Shown here: piece by piece, positions 8,812-17,966 of the stretch
How positions within the stretch are numbered: position 1 is the stretch's first letter
Layout of the letters: every line of letters begins with the position of its first letter
NCBI RefSeq assembly: GCF_007753095.1
Contig: NZ_CP036348.1
Coordinates: 2,046,001 to 2,110,000, forward strand
Source: Rosistilla carotiformis
Lineage (GTDB): Bacteria; Planctomycetota; Planctomycetia; Pirellulales; Pirellulaceae
Length of the DNA stretch: 64,000 nt
Direction of reading: 5' to 3'
The notes under the pieces: generated by a model
What the model was told of the DNA's origin: nothing
Databases searched by the model: none
The model's input: the letters and a program-made list of their open reading frames with translations, nothing else
Program-made: the position numbers and the translations under genes

Positions 8812-9681
8812 ATGCCTGAATTGCCCGAAGTCGAAACGATGCGCCGCGGTATCCTGCCGATCGTGGGAGCCACGATTTCCAGCGTCCAGCGGCCGCCGTG
8901 CCATTGCCGGCCGATCTCGATCAAGCCGCGGATCGATCATTTGGACCGGCGAGCCAGCGGCCGAACGATCACCGACATCGATCGACTGGGAAAACGAGTC
9001 GTGATCCATTTGGACGATGGCCAAGCGATCGTGATCGAACCGCGGATGAGCGGCTTGGTGCTGCTGGCCGATCCGCCGGGGATCGAACATCTGCGGCTGA
9101 GGATCGAATTGGCAGGCGTCACGCATCGCGAGCTGCTGTTTTGGGATCGCCGCGGACTGGGGACCGTTCGGCTGCTGTCGACCGAGGAATTGCGGGCGTT
9201 GGTCACCGAGCGACTGGGGCCCGACGCGCTGCAGATCTCGGCCGACCAGTTGCGCGAGGCGCTGCGAGCCAGCCGACGAGCGATCAAGGTGGCGCTGTTG
9301 GACCAGAGCGTGGTCGCCGGAATCGGTAACCTCTACGCCGCGGAGATCTTGCATTTGGCTGGCGTCGACCCGCGCACGCGGTGCGATCAATTGAGCGGCC
9401 CGCAGTGGCAGCGGATCCAAGCGGCGATCGGTCAGATTCTGGAGACCGCGATCCGGCACGAGGGATCCACTCTTTCGGATGGCACCTACCGCAACGCGCT
9501 CAACGACCCGGGCAATTACCAGAGCCAACACCAGGTTTACGATCGCGCCGATCAAACGTGTTACCGGTGCGATCGAGGGCCGATCACGCGAATCGTGCAA
9601 GCTCAACGCAGCACGTTTTATTGCCCCACGTGCCAACAGAAACGAGGCCTGCACGAATCGTTGGCCGATTATCGATCCTAG
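8812..9681 (+). CDS. mutM: Formamidopyrimidine-DNA glycosylase (Fpg/MutM)
   Basis: Base-excision repair glycosylase/AP lyase that removes 8-oxoguanine and formamidopyrimidines. The product of 289 residues begins MPELPEVETMRRGI, giving the catalytic Pro2 and Glu3 after removal of Met, and this fixes the start. A beta-hairpin lysine is in LGKRVVIHL (Lys61). The H2TH region contains VAGIGNLYAAEIL, and a C-terminal four-cysteine zinc finger is seen in CYRCDRGPITRI...FYCPTCQ. All key elements are intact, so an active enzyme is expected. It is transcribed away from trpB. Confidence 0.97.
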   Translation: MPELPEVETMRRGILPIVGATISSVQRPPCHCRPISIKPRIDHLDRRASGRTITDIDRLGKRVVIHLDDGQAIVIEPRMSGLVLLADPPGIEHLRLRIELAGVTHRELLFWDRRGLGTVRLLSTEELRALVTERLGPDALQISADQLREALRASRRAIKVALLDQSVVAGIGNLYAAEILHLAGVDPRTRCDQLSGPQWQRIQAAIGQILETAIRHEGSTLSDGTYRNALNDPGNYQSQHQVYDRADQTCYRCDRGPITRIVQAQRSTFYCPTCQQKRGLHESLADYRS

Positions 9682-9752
9682 GTGCTCGTAAAGGACTGTG
9701 CATTCACTCACTTGCGCGTCGTCCAGGTATGGGGCTTGGACGGTGTGTATTT

Positions 9753-9770
9753 ACTCGCTTGCGTTTCGTG
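9753..9770 (+). repeat. 18-bp direct repeat, left copy
   Basis: The string actcgcttgcgtttcgtg occurs here and again, identical and in the same orientation, at 14466-14483. The two copies bracket the DUF1553 and sulfatase genes and each lies just outside the stop codon of one of them. Sequence after each copy is also related (an 'ggaacggg' / 'ggtaccggg' tail). It is probably a member of a dispersed short repeat family. Confidence 0.6.
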
Positions 9771-9793
9771 CTCGGAACGGGATGGGGCGACCA

Positions 9794-12751
9794 TCAGTAC
9801 ACATAAACGAACTCGTTGCTGTTCATCAGCACTAAACAAACATCGGCTAAGGCCCTTGTCTTTGGAGCCATTTCGCTTGGTTCGATATCGGGTTGGAAGT
9901 CGTCGATGGCGTGTCGCGTTTCGGTAAAACGGAAACGCTCGCCCGTGTTCTCCTCAACCGCTTCGCGGACGATTTCGTGCGCTGGCGGTTCGACCGGTTC
10001 CGCGGTCCCTGGCAGCATCGATTCGATCCGCTGCCAATGCTTCACCGATCGTTCGATCTCGTCCGCTGTCGCTTTGCGACCAAACAATCGCTGATAGATC
10101 ACGCGGATTGCTTCGGTCGGGGAGGAGGTGCTTTGCAACGTATCGCTTGCCAACGCCCGCGCGCGGGCGTGTGTGTTGCGGCTGTTAAACATCGCAAACA
10201 CCTGCGGCGTGACGGTCGATGTGTCGCGTCGCTCGCAGGAAAAGTCGGGCGATGGCGCGTTAAAGACTTCGAGTTCGGGCGTGACCAAGCCGCGAAGTTT
10301 TAAAACGTAGATCGAGCGGCGGTTGCGTTGGTGTGGCTTGGGATTTGGTGTCCATGCCGCAGCAAAGGTGCCCATCACCTGACGCGGTTGCAATGCGACC
10401 TCCGCATTGATGATCGGTCGACAGGGAATGCCACCGACCGCGGGATTTAACTCGCCACTGACACGCAGCATCGAATCGCGCAGCTCTTCCGCACTCAAGC
10501 GTCGTGGCAGGTAGACGGCATAGGCGTTGGACGCGCGGGCGAGTGCGTCGCGATCCAATGTTGGGGCGCCTTGCGTTCCACTTGCTTGCGTTGCCGGCGT
10601 GTATTGGGTGCTGCGGCAATAGGTGTCGGAATTCATGATCCTGCGGTGCAGGTTCTTGATCGACCAACCGCCAGCCACCAGTTCACCGGCTAACCAATCG
10701 AGCAATTCGGGATGCGTGGGACGCTTGCCCGTCGACCCAAAGTTATTGGGATTCCCCGCGATCGCACGACCAAAATGCCACTGCCAGATTCGGTTGGCAA
10801 TGACGCGCGTGGTGAGCGGATTTTTCGAGTCGGCGATCCAATCGGCCAGCGCCGTTCGGCGACCGTCGATCGTTTGCGGAATCGCTGCAGGTACCTGATC
10901 CTCGATCACGCTCAACACCCCCGCCGCGACAGGTTCACCCTCGGAAAACGGATCGCCACCGGTGTGGATCACCGATTTCTCCAGTTCACCGTGAGTGCGA
11001 TCCTTGGGAATTCGAAGCGGTTGGGAGACGGATGTCATCGATGGCGTGTGCCCGTTGTAGACCGAATGGGCAAAAGGTTGGTAGCGATCAAATTCCCACT
11101 GCAGCCGTTGCATGCCTTTGCGAGAGACGCGTTCGAGCCCAAATTGCTGCGGAGTGAAGCCGACGCGGACCGGTGGTATTTCCTGTGGATCGACTCCCGC
11201 AGACAACAAGGAGTTGCGAGCTGCAGCAAAAACACCGCGTCCCGAACGATTCTGTTTTACCTTGGCAACCGAATCGTTCCATCGCTGCTTCATCGTCGCC
11301 TTTTGCTCCGCGACGGTGGGCTGATCATCGGTGCGATCGTTCGCTGTGCGAAAGGGGACGATGTCGTCGTACCATTTTTCAGCATTCTCCAGCAGCAAAT
11401 CATCAAGCATTTGTTGCGTCCGGGTGTATTGTTTGTGTTGTTGATCCAAATAGGTCTTCTCTTCAAAACCGCTTAAGTTCTCCGTTTCCAAAAACGTCGT
11501 AGCTCGCTCTGCCAATTGTGTTGTCGCGAAGACGGCTTGGATACTGTAATAATCCCGCGTCGGGATCGGGTCGAACTTGTGATCGTGGCAACGACAGCAC
11601 TGCAGCGACTGGCCGAGAAACGTTTCGCCCACGCTGTTGGTCACGTCGTCGAGGAATCGCATTCGGGCGACCTTGGCGACTTCCATGCCGGTCAATTCCC
11701 AAGGGCCCATGCGAAGGAACCCCACGGCGACGACGCTTTCCGGGTCGTCGGGCTCGATCTCGTCCCCCGCGATCTGCTGGCGGATAAATTGATCGTAGGG
11801 TTTGTCTTCGTTAAACGATCGAATGACATAGTCGCGGTATCGCCAGGCGTTGCCCCGCTGGTAATCGTTAGCGAAGCCGGACGAGTCGGCGTAGCGCGTC
11901 ACGTCGAGCCAATGTTGGGCCATCCGTTCGCCGTAATGAGGTGAAGCGAGCAAGCGGTCGACGAGCGAGCGAAAGGCGGTTTTGTCATCCGCTGGGTCGC
12001 TGAGGAAGCAAGCGATCTCGTCGAGCGTCGGTGGTAGTCCGGTCAGATCGAAGGTCGCCCGCCGGATCAGCGTCCGGCGGTCCGCTCGTGGTGCGACGGC
12101 GATCCCGTCGGGCATCGCCAGGTCGATAAAGTGATCGACCTGGTCGCCTTTCGCAGTCGGAAAGGCTTCCTCGTTATTATCTCGCCACACCGGGGCTGCG
12201 ACCGGTTGGTAGGCCCACAGTCCCGCCGGATCGTATCGCCGGTTGGTCCAGTTGGTATCGAGCCCGCCGGATGTTTTGACCTTCACGCCGTCTTCGGCCG
12301 ACCACGTGTCGGCGTATTCCGCTTCGATTGCGAGCGCACGTTCATCCGAAGGCCAGCGGGCTCCCGTTTCAATCCAACGACCGAGCCACCGGAGCTGTTC
12401 ATCGCTGAGGGCTTCGCTTTCTTTGGGTGGCATCGCAGAGAATGTTTCCTCCTCTCGCGCCGCCGCCAAATAGATCGCACTCGCTTCGGGTTTCCCCGGC
12501 GAGATGCCCGCTGCGCCACTATCGCCTCCGGCCATTAATGGAGCGATCGCGCGAAAGTCGATTCCGCCTTCGATCGCCTCGGGATCCTGGCCGTGGCAGC
12601 CGAGACACTTCTCGCGAAACATCGGTGCAATTCGGCGGACAAAGAGGACTTCACTTTCGCCGGCAAGAACTTCAGGTGGTTTGTCCGCAGCGCTTGCCTG
12701 CGCGAGGAGGATCGCAATAAAAGCCAGCGATCGGATTGTTCGGGCGACCAT
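9794..12751 (-). CDS. PSCyt1-DUF1549-DUF1553 exported cytochrome-like protein
   Basis: A 985-residue protein, probably periplasmic or surface-attached. I place the start at residue 20 of the longest frame, where MVARTIRSLAFIAILLAQAS forms a convincing signal peptide. A CLGCHG haem motif follows at about residue 50 within the PSCyt1 domain. DUF1549 covers about residues 215-440 (contains FDLTGLPPTLDEI and HWLDVTRYADSSGF), and DUF1553 covers about residues 640-930 (contains NRIWQWHFGRAI). This domain string is a planctomycete hallmark and the genes are usually next to sulfatases or DUF1501 genes; a role in breakdown of complex polysaccharides is suspected but unproven. The partner here is the divergent sulfatase gene 204 bases away. 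Confidence 0.93.
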   Translation of the reverse strand: MVARTIRSLAFIAILLAQASAADKPPEVLAGESEVLFVRRIAPMFREKCLGCHGQDPEAIEGGIDFRAIAPLMAGGDSGAAGISPGKPEASAIYLAAAREEETFSAMPPKESEALSDEQLRWLGRWIETGARWPSDERALAIEAEYADTWSAEDGVKVKTSGGLDTNWTNRRYDPAGLWAYQPVAAPVWRDNNEEAFPTAKGDQVDHFIDLAMPDGIAVAPRADRRTLIRRATFDLTGLPPTLDEIACFLSDPADDKTAFRSLVDRLLASPHYGERMAQHWLDVTRYADSSGFANDYQRGNAWRYRDYVIRSFNEDKPYDQFIRQQIAGDEIEPDDPESVVAVGFLRMGPWELTGMEVAKVARMRFLDDVTNSVGETFLGQSLQCCRCHDHKFDPIPTRDYYSIQAVFATTQLAERATTFLETENLSGFEEKTYLDQQHKQYTRTQQMLDDLLLENAEKWYDDIVPFRTANDRTDDQPTVAEQKATMKQRWNDSVAKVKQNRSGRGVFAAARNSLLSAGVDPQEIPPVRVGFTPQQFGLERVSRKGMQRLQWEFDRYQPFAHSVYNGHTPSMTSVSQPLRIPKDRTHGELEKSVIHTGGDPFSEGEPVAAGVLSVIEDQVPAAIPQTIDGRRTALADWIADSKNPLTTRVIANRIWQWHFGRAIAGNPNNFGSTGKRPTHPELLDWLAGELVAGGWSIKNLHRRIMNSDTYCRSTQYTPATQASGTQGAPTLDRDALARASNAYAVYLPRRLSAEELRDSMLRVSGELNPAVGGIPCRPIINAEVALQPRQVMGTFAAAWTPNPKPHQRNRRSIYVLKLRGLVTPELEVFNAPSPDFSCERRDTSTVTPQVFAMFNSRNTHARARALASDTLQSTSSPTEAIRVIYQRLFGRKATADEIERSVKHWQRIESMLPGTAEPVEPPAHEIVREAVEENTGERFRFTETRHAIDDFQPDIEPSEMAPKTRALADVCLVLMNSNEFVYVY

Positions 12752-12955
12752 CCATGAAATAACGAGCTTCTGCTGTGTGCGGGTTTGGGGGGCGGATCGT
12801 CCGGACATATTCCTCGCCGCGCAGGCTGCTTTTGGTTGGATTAGAAAATCACCAGTAGTTTGAATTATGATCGATTTTACCTGCCCCGACCATACAATTG
12901 GGCTGGGGCGGCGAAGGCGACCATCGAAATCACTTTTCGAAAGCGACGGGTAACG

Positions 12956-14425
12956 ATGATGATCAAACGGACATTAATTTGGGCATGCAGCATCGCGATC
13001 ATTCTGGGCGTCTCCACGCCGCAGTCCGATGCGGATCAGGCGGCACGCGGTCGGAAGCCCCATATCGTCTTCATCATGGCCGACGATTTGGGCTGGTCGG
13101 ACGTCGGCTACAACGGCGCGGAGTTTTACGAAACGCCGAACATCGATGCGCTCTGTCGGTCGGGGATGGAGTTCACCGATGCATATCCTGGTGCTGCGAA
13201 CTGCATGCCCTCGCGGTCCTGCATCATGAGCGGAATGTATACGCCGCGGACGAAGATGTGGACTCCCGGAATGGTCTCCAAAGGAGAGCAGCGTTTCATG
13301 AAGTTGTTGGTTCCCAGCAGGCAGAAGCCAAAAGGAGACGGCAAGATCCCAACCGTTGGTAGCTTGGACCCCGAGGTCTTTTCGCTGGCCCGCTTGCTGA
13401 AACAAGTCGACTACAAAACGTTGCACCTGGGCAAGTGGCACCTCGGTTCAGGCAGCGGGCTCGGCTTCGACAGGAACGATGTCGACGGTCGGGGGGCTGG
13501 CTTGGAGAAGGATCACAAATTTTACGGCAACAAGAACGTCGCCCAGTGGCTGACCGATGCCGCGGTCGAATATATCGCTGAAAACAAAGACGATCCGTTT
13601 TTTATCTACCTGAACCATTTCGACGTTCACACGCCGATCAACGCCCGTGCGGCGGTCGTCGATAAATACAAGAAGAAGCTGGAATCGAAAAAGTGGAGCC
13701 GGAACTGGAACCCCGTTTACGCTGCGATGATCGAAGCGGTCGATACATCGGTGGGGCGGCTGTTGCAAGCGATCCAAGAGAACGGAATTCAGGAGGAGAC
13801 GCTGGTGATCTTTACGTCCGACAACGGCGGATATGGCGGCGCGACCTGGAACGTACCGTTAAAAGGCTCCAAGGGGGGATTCTACGAAGGCGGTATTCGC
13901 ACGCCGCTTTGCATGAGTTGGCCCGGGACGATCAAGCCGGGAACCGTCTGCGATACGCCGGTGACGGGTGTCGATTACATGCCGACGTTTGCCGAATTGA
14001 CGGGGGCGCCGCTGGGGACCGACCAGGCGTTGGACGGCGTCTCGATCGTGCCGCTGATGATGGGCAAGGCGATCGCCCCGCGCGCGATCTACTGGCACTA
14101 TCCGTTGTACCTGCATGGAAAAGTGCAGGTGAAGCCGGTCTACGGCACCGATCGGATGTATTGGCGAGGGACGCCTTGCAGCGTCGTCCGGATGGGCGAT
14201 TGGAAGCTGATGGAGTTTTTTGAGACCGGATCGATCGAGCTCTATAACCTGCGAAACGATTTGGGCGAAAGCACCGATCTCGCCAATCAACATCCCGACA
14301 AGGCGGCCGAGTTGTTGAAGCGGCTCAAAAAGTGGCAGGTCGAAACGCAGGCCGATATCCCCGGGACGCTCAACCCTGATTTCGATCCCGATTACGTGCA
14401 AGCGGTTAAAAAGAGAGCAAGGTGA
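12956..14425 (+). CDS. Sulfatase (arylsulfatase A family), exported
   Basis: Hydrolyses a sulfate ester, most likely on a sulfated polysaccharide. The start at 12956 is chosen because MMIKRTLIWACSIAIILGVS gives a signal peptide; an in-frame upstream start would bury it 32 residues in. Metal-binding IVFIMADDLGWSDVG lies near residue 40. The active-site Cys that becomes formylglycine is in NCMPSRSCIMSG (Cys about 83, C-x-P-S-R motif). LHLGKWHLG and FTSDNGGYGG complete the site. The protein has 489 residues, normal for the family. It is divergent from the PSCyt1-DUF1553 gene and the 204-base gap probably holds both promoters. Activity would need a formylglycine-generating enzyme, which is not in this window. 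Confidence 0.95.
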   Translation: MMIKRTLIWACSIAIILGVSTPQSDADQAARGRKPHIVFIMADDLGWSDVGYNGAEFYETPNIDALCRSGMEFTDAYPGAANCMPSRSCIMSGMYTPRTKMWTPGMVSKGEQRFMKLLVPSRQKPKGDGKIPTVGSLDPEVFSLARLLKQVDYKTLHLGKWHLGSGSGLGFDRNDVDGRGAGLEKDHKFYGNKNVAQWLTDAAVEYIAENKDDPFFIYLNHFDVHTPINARAAVVDKYKKKLESKKWSRNWNPVYAAMIEAVDTSVGRLLQAIQENGIQEETLVIFTSDNGGYGGATWNVPLKGSKGGFYEGGIRTPLCMSWPGTIKPGTVCDTPVTGVDYMPTFAELTGAPLGTDQALDGVSIVPLMMGKAIAPRAIYWHYPLYLHGKVQVKPVYGTDRMYWRGTPCSVVRMGDWKLMEFFETGSIELYNLRNDLGESTDLANQHPDKAAELLKRLKKWQVETQADIPGTLNPDFDPDYVQAVKKRAR

Positions 14426-14465
14426 GTGAGAACCGCCGGAGGCGTATCGATAGCGATGGGGGGGC

Positions 14466-14483
14466 ACTCGCTTGCGTTTCGTG
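14466..14483 (+). repeat. 18-bp direct repeat, right copy
   Basis: Identical to 9753-9770 (actcgcttgcgtttcgtg), 40 bases after the sulfatase stop codon and 18 bases from the end of the convergent amidotransferase gene. Confidence 0.6.
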
Positions 14484-14501
14484 TTGGTACCGGGGCGAGT
14501 T

Positions 14502-15083
14502 TTAAGTCCAGTTGAGGAAGCGGGTTAGCAGGGCGATGCCCGGTTCGGTCAAAAAGCTCTCGGGGTGGAACTGCCAGCCTTCGAGCTGAAATTTCTTATG
14601 CCGAACGCCCATGATCTGCCGCGTTCCGCCGGTGTCGGTCCAGGCGGAAACGATCAGATCCTCGGGAAGCGAATCGGGTTCGATCACTAGGCTGTGGTAC
14701 CGCGTGGCGACAAACGGCATCTCGATTCCTTCGAACAGACCGCCGTTATCGTGGTAGATCTGATCGGTTTTGCCGTGCATCAGCTCCGGGGCGCGGATGA
14801 TCTTGCCCCCCAAAGCTTGCCCGATCGATTGATGCCCCAGACAGACTCCTAACAAAGGGATCCGCCCGGCGAAGTGTTTGACCACATCGACGCTGATGCC
14901 CGCCTCGCTCGGGGTGCAGGGGCCGGGCGAGATCAGGATCCGCGAGGGCTTCAGTTGTTCCAGTTCCTCGATCGAAATCTGGTCGTTGCGACGAACCTGC
15001 ACATCGATCTGCGGTTGGATTTCGCCCAACCGCTGGACCAAGTTGTAGGTGAACGAATCATAGTTATCGATGACAACGACCAT
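14502..15083 (-). CDS. trpG: Anthranilate/aminodeoxychorismate synthase glutamine amidotransferase subunit
   Basis: Class I glutamine amidotransferase that supplies ammonia to a chorismate-using partner (TrpE or PabB). The 193-residue product starts MVVVIDNYDSFTYN, the typical beginning of the family; an in-frame ATG 11 codons upstream is less likely because the extension is atypical, and GAAGAAAG lies just before the chosen ATG. The catalytic cysteine is in LLGVCLGHQSIG (Cys81) and the His-Glu pair in FHPES near residue 171. No TrpE or PabB gene is nearby, so whether it serves tryptophan, folate or both cannot be settled from the window; pabA is an equally valid name. Confidence 0.93.
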   Translation of the reverse strand: MVVVIDNYDSFTYNLVQRLGEIQPQIDVQVRRNDQISIEELEQLKPSRILISPGPCTPSEAGISVDVVKHFAGRIPLLGVCLGHQSIGQALGGKIIRAPELMHGKTDQIYHDNGGLFEGIEMPFVATRYHSLVIEPDSLPEDLIVSAWTDTGGTRQIMGVRHKKFQLEGWQFHPESFLTEPGIALLTRFLNWT

Positions 15084-15384
15084 AGTGCTTTCTTCGTGCT
15101 TCGAACCGGCGACCAAGCTTGCGTCGCGTAAATTTTTTTCTGCCGACGTTCAGCCGCCCGGCGGTCAGTGGACGTTAACCGACCAACGCCAAGCTGGAAT
15201 TGCAATACCACTAAGCTGCAAAAAATCAAAACCAGCGATCTTGCCTAAACGGTCTTTGGCAATCTTTCCTTGGGACCGTATAATTTCATTCGGGTTCGCC
15301 AGATTTGTTGCCGCTTTGCTCGATGGCCGATCGGTGCGCGAACCCGTCTTTTACAAATCTACAACAAGTTTGAGAAGATGTAAC
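15084..15384. other. Divergent intergenic region, 301 bases, no gene seen
   Basis: It lies between the amidotransferase gene and the DUF2617 gene, which point away from each other, so it should contain both promoters. It includes AT-rich stretches (for example near 15130-15140 and 15255-15290). No hairpin with a T-tract and no convincing small open frame was seen. Confidence 0.4.
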
Positions 15385-15924
15385 GTGTTATCCGTCCGCC
15401 CCAAGATCGCCGAGCTTACATTTCAGGTATTCGGACGGTCGCTACATCCCGAACTGTTTGAATTCCATCGGTCGCGGCGGATCCAACGCGATGCCTTCCA
15501 TGCGGAGATCTCGATCACCAACTCCGGACATGTCGTCACCTGGCGCGGCAACGGGATCACGATCTCGGAAGTCGCAGCGTCGTCGCAACAGCTCCTGCCG
15601 ACTCGCCGTCGGTTGATGGAATACCCGCTCCGCGGTTCGCGAACCGACCGCGCCGAATGTCGATCGGGGGTCACCTATTCCACGCGTTTTACGCTTGAAC
15701 CGGTCGCTACCGATTTGTTCTGGACGATTCAAAAGCAATTGACCGCCGACGCGACCGAGGGCTTGCTGCATCGCTTCGATTCCAACGGACGAATCGCAAT
15801 GGGGGCGGTCAGCTATATCAATATCGAAACCCGTGCGCGATCGATGATGATCCAAGCGATCCACACATTTCCCGAGGACCAAGCGATCGTCAAAGTCGAA
15901 TCGACCTTTGCGATCGACGGCTGA
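15385..15924 (+). CDS. DUF2617 family protein
   Basis: A 179-residue protein beginning VLSVRPKIAELTFQVFGRSL, which matches how I remember DUF2617 proteins beginning in planctomycetes. The function of DUF2617 is unknown. The GTG at 15385 is preferred as start because GAGAAG lies 7 bases upstream and family similarity begins exactly there; the frame itself is open much further upstream, into the intergenic region. The protein is soluble, with no signal peptide or membrane segment. It runs towards the nqr operon, 561 bases away. Confidence 0.7.
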   Translation: MLSVRPKIAELTFQVFGRSLHPELFEFHRSRRIQRDAFHAEISITNSGHVVTWRGNGITISEVAASSQQLLPTRRRLMEYPLRGSRTDRAECRSGVTYSTRFTLEPVATDLFWTIQKQLTADATEGLLHRFDSNGRIAMGAVSYINIETRARSMMIQAIHTFPEDQAIVKVESTFAIDG

Positions 15925-16485
15925 TTGCCATCCTGCCCCGGAGCCTCCACGGCCGACGCAACCGCGACCAGCGAGCGATCGAGCATTCGCGGCCCATCGG
16001 TCGGTTCTCCAAAAGTGGCAAAAAATAATCGCCGCGTGGTCGTTGAGTGTCTGCAAACCCGGCGACTTCCTGCCCGTTAAAACTTCTTTGGGGGAGTTCT
16101 CTCCTCCGTTGCAACGCGTCCTGGACCCGCGTTCGAAAAAAGTCGAACCGCCTTCGCTGGGAAACTGACAATGTGGCGTTGTCAACCGCTAGCGACTGTG
16201 CAATAGTTTCCCTTGGAACGCATCATTGGCAACGCCCCGCGTGCTCTGGCTCGATCGTGAGTCAGGGAGAGCGACGAAAGCCTTTCCTTGCCGCAGTTGG
16301 CGTTACAGCCGCGATGATGTTCCGCTATGATACTCGCGTTGTTGCCTGGATATCGAAGCTCGAGGTGGACCCTTTCCGACTGCGAGTTTTCTTTAGCCCA
16401 CGGCTTGTGAATTTTTTCACAATAGGTTCCCGTCAACATAAATATACATAGGCGGTTCGCTCTCTCGAGGAATCGGTGACCGAGA
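15925..16485. other. Long leader/promoter region before the nqr operon
   Basis: 561 bases without a believable gene; a minus-strand open frame overlapping the DUF2617 gene enters it but has no recognisable content. The right-hand end is AT rich and holds the promoter and palindrome annotated separately at 16405-16444. A GAGGAA about 12 bases before the nqrA ATG may be its ribosome binding site. Confidence 0.45.
16405..16444 (+). promoter_or_regulatory. Possible nqr promoter overlapped by a palindromic operator
   Basis: A 7-4-7 inverted repeat, ttgtgaa-tttt-ttcacaa, occupies 16405-16422. Its right arm contains TTCACA (16417-16422), which with TAAATA at 16439-16444 forms a plausible sigma-70 promoter with a 16-base spacer. 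A regulator bound to the palindrome would cover the -35 box. The pairing of these elements is read from sequence only. Confidence 0.4.
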
Positions 16486-17823
16486 ATGACCACAATCACC
16501 AAAGGCTTGAACGTTCCGATCTCCGGCGAGCCCCAGCAGCTTGTCGAGTCGTCCCATGCGGTAACTCGCGTTGCCCTGTTGGGAGACGACTACATCGGCA
16601 TGAAGCCGACAATGCTCGTGAACGTCGGAGATCGCGTTAAGTTAGGCCAGCCCGTATTTACCGACAAAAAGACCGCTGGCGTCACCTACACCGCTCCCGC
16701 TGCGGGAACGGTTGTCGAGCTCAACCGTGGTGCAAAGCGTCGCTTTGAATCGCTGGTGATCGAGATCGAAGGGGACGACAGCGAAACCTTCGAAACGCCA
16801 AGCGATCTGAGCACCGCCACTGGCGAAGCGATCACGGAGGTCCTGACCGCTAGCGGTTTGTGGTCGGCGTTCCGCACTCGCCCCTTCGGCAAAGTGCCCC
16901 TCCCGGGCAGCCAGCCGCATTCGATCTTTGTTCAAGCGATCGACACGCATCCATTGGCTGCCGATCCTTCGGTTGTCATGCGTGGCAAGGCGGAGCAGTT
17001 TGCAATCGGGCTCAACGCGATCAAAAAGCTGACCTCTGGCAAAACATTTGTCTGCAAAAATCCCGACGCCGAGATCCCTGGTGCGAACGTCGATGGCGTC
17101 ACGCTCAGCGATTTCAGCGGACCGCACCCCGCCGGTCTGCCTGGAACCCACATCCATTTCTTGGATCCCGTCGGTCCCACCAAGACCGTTTGGTACATCG
17201 GTTATCAGGACGTGATCGCCATCGGTCACTTGTTCGAAACCGGCAAGCTCGATCCGACGCGGATCATCTCGCTGGCCGGGCCTTGCGTTGCCAAGCCGCG
17301 TTTGCTCGAAACCCGATTGGGAGCCGATCTGACTCAACTGACGGCCGGCGAACTCGAAGGGGACAACCTGCGAATCGTCTCGGGATCGGTTTTGGGTGGT
17401 CGCACCGCAACCGAACCTTGCATGTTCTTGGGGCGTTACCACACCCAGGTCAGCGTGCTGCAAGAAGGAAACGAACGGGAGTTCTTGGGCTGGCAAAAGC
17501 CTGGCTTCGAAAAGTTCTCGATCACGCGAGTGTTCGCTTCGGCCCTGACCCCAGGCAAGCGATTTGCGATGAACACCGGCACCCACGGCAGCGAACGGGC
17601 AATGGTCCCGATCGGGTCGTACGAACGGGTGATGCCGTTGGACATCCTGCCGACTCAGTTGCTGCGATCGTTGATCGTTCGCGACACCGAAGAGGCGCAG
17701 CAATTGGGCGCTCTGGAGCTTGAAGAAGAAGATCTGGCACTTTGCACGTTTGTCTGCCCAGGCAAATACGAATTTGGTGAGATCTTGCGAGAGAATCTGA
17801 CCACGATCGAAATCGAAGGCTGA
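16486..17823 (+). CDS. nqrA: Na+-translocating NADH:quinone reductase subunit A
   Basis: Peripheral cytoplasmic subunit of the sodium-pumping NADH:quinone oxidoreductase (Na+-NQR), implicated in quinone binding. The 445-residue protein begins [16 protein letters not shown] and contains [20 protein letters not shown] and [18 protein letters not shown], the usual biotinyl-lipoyl-like N-terminal region, and [17 protein letters not shown] later. Length matches the family (~445-450). It is the first gene of a complete nqrABCDEF operon. A 143-base gap separates it from nqrB, longer than the other gaps in the operon. Confidence 0.96.
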   Translation: MTTITKGLNVPISGEPQQLVESSHAVTRVALLGDDYIGMKPTMLVNVGDRVKLGQPVFTDKKTAGVTYTAPAAGTVVELNRGAKRRFESLVIEIEGDDSETFETPSDLSTATGEAITEVLTASGLWSAFRTRPFGKVPLPGSQPHSIFVQAIDTHPLAADPSVVMRGKAEQFAIGLNAIKKLTSGKTFVCKNPDAEIPGANVDGVTLSDFSGPHPAGLPGTHIHFLDPVGPTKTVWYIGYQDVIAIGHLFETGKLDPTRIISLAGPCVAKPRLLETRLGADLTQLTAGELEGDNLRIVSGSVLGGRTATEPCMFLGRYHTQVSVLQEGNEREFLGWQKPGFEKFSITRVFASALTPGKRFAMNTGTHGSERAMVPIGSYERVMPLDILPTQLLRSLIVRDTEEAQQLGALELEEEDLALCTFVCPGKYEFGEILRENLTTIEIEG

Positions 17824-17966
17824 TACGGTCGGCCGCCGCCGAGTTCGGCTGGCGCAAGACAAAATGAAACGAAAGCCCAGCCCCAGGTGGTTGTCGCTTT
17901 CGAAATATTATTCGCGGCTAGCGTCACGTCGCTTCATCACTCACCACTAACGTAGCCCCTTATATC

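Noticed and set aside
15442-16185. 247-codon minus-strand frame over DUF2617 and the nqr leader
   Set aside because: Mostly antisense to DUF2617, low-complexity Arg/Gly-rich content, no ribosome binding site.
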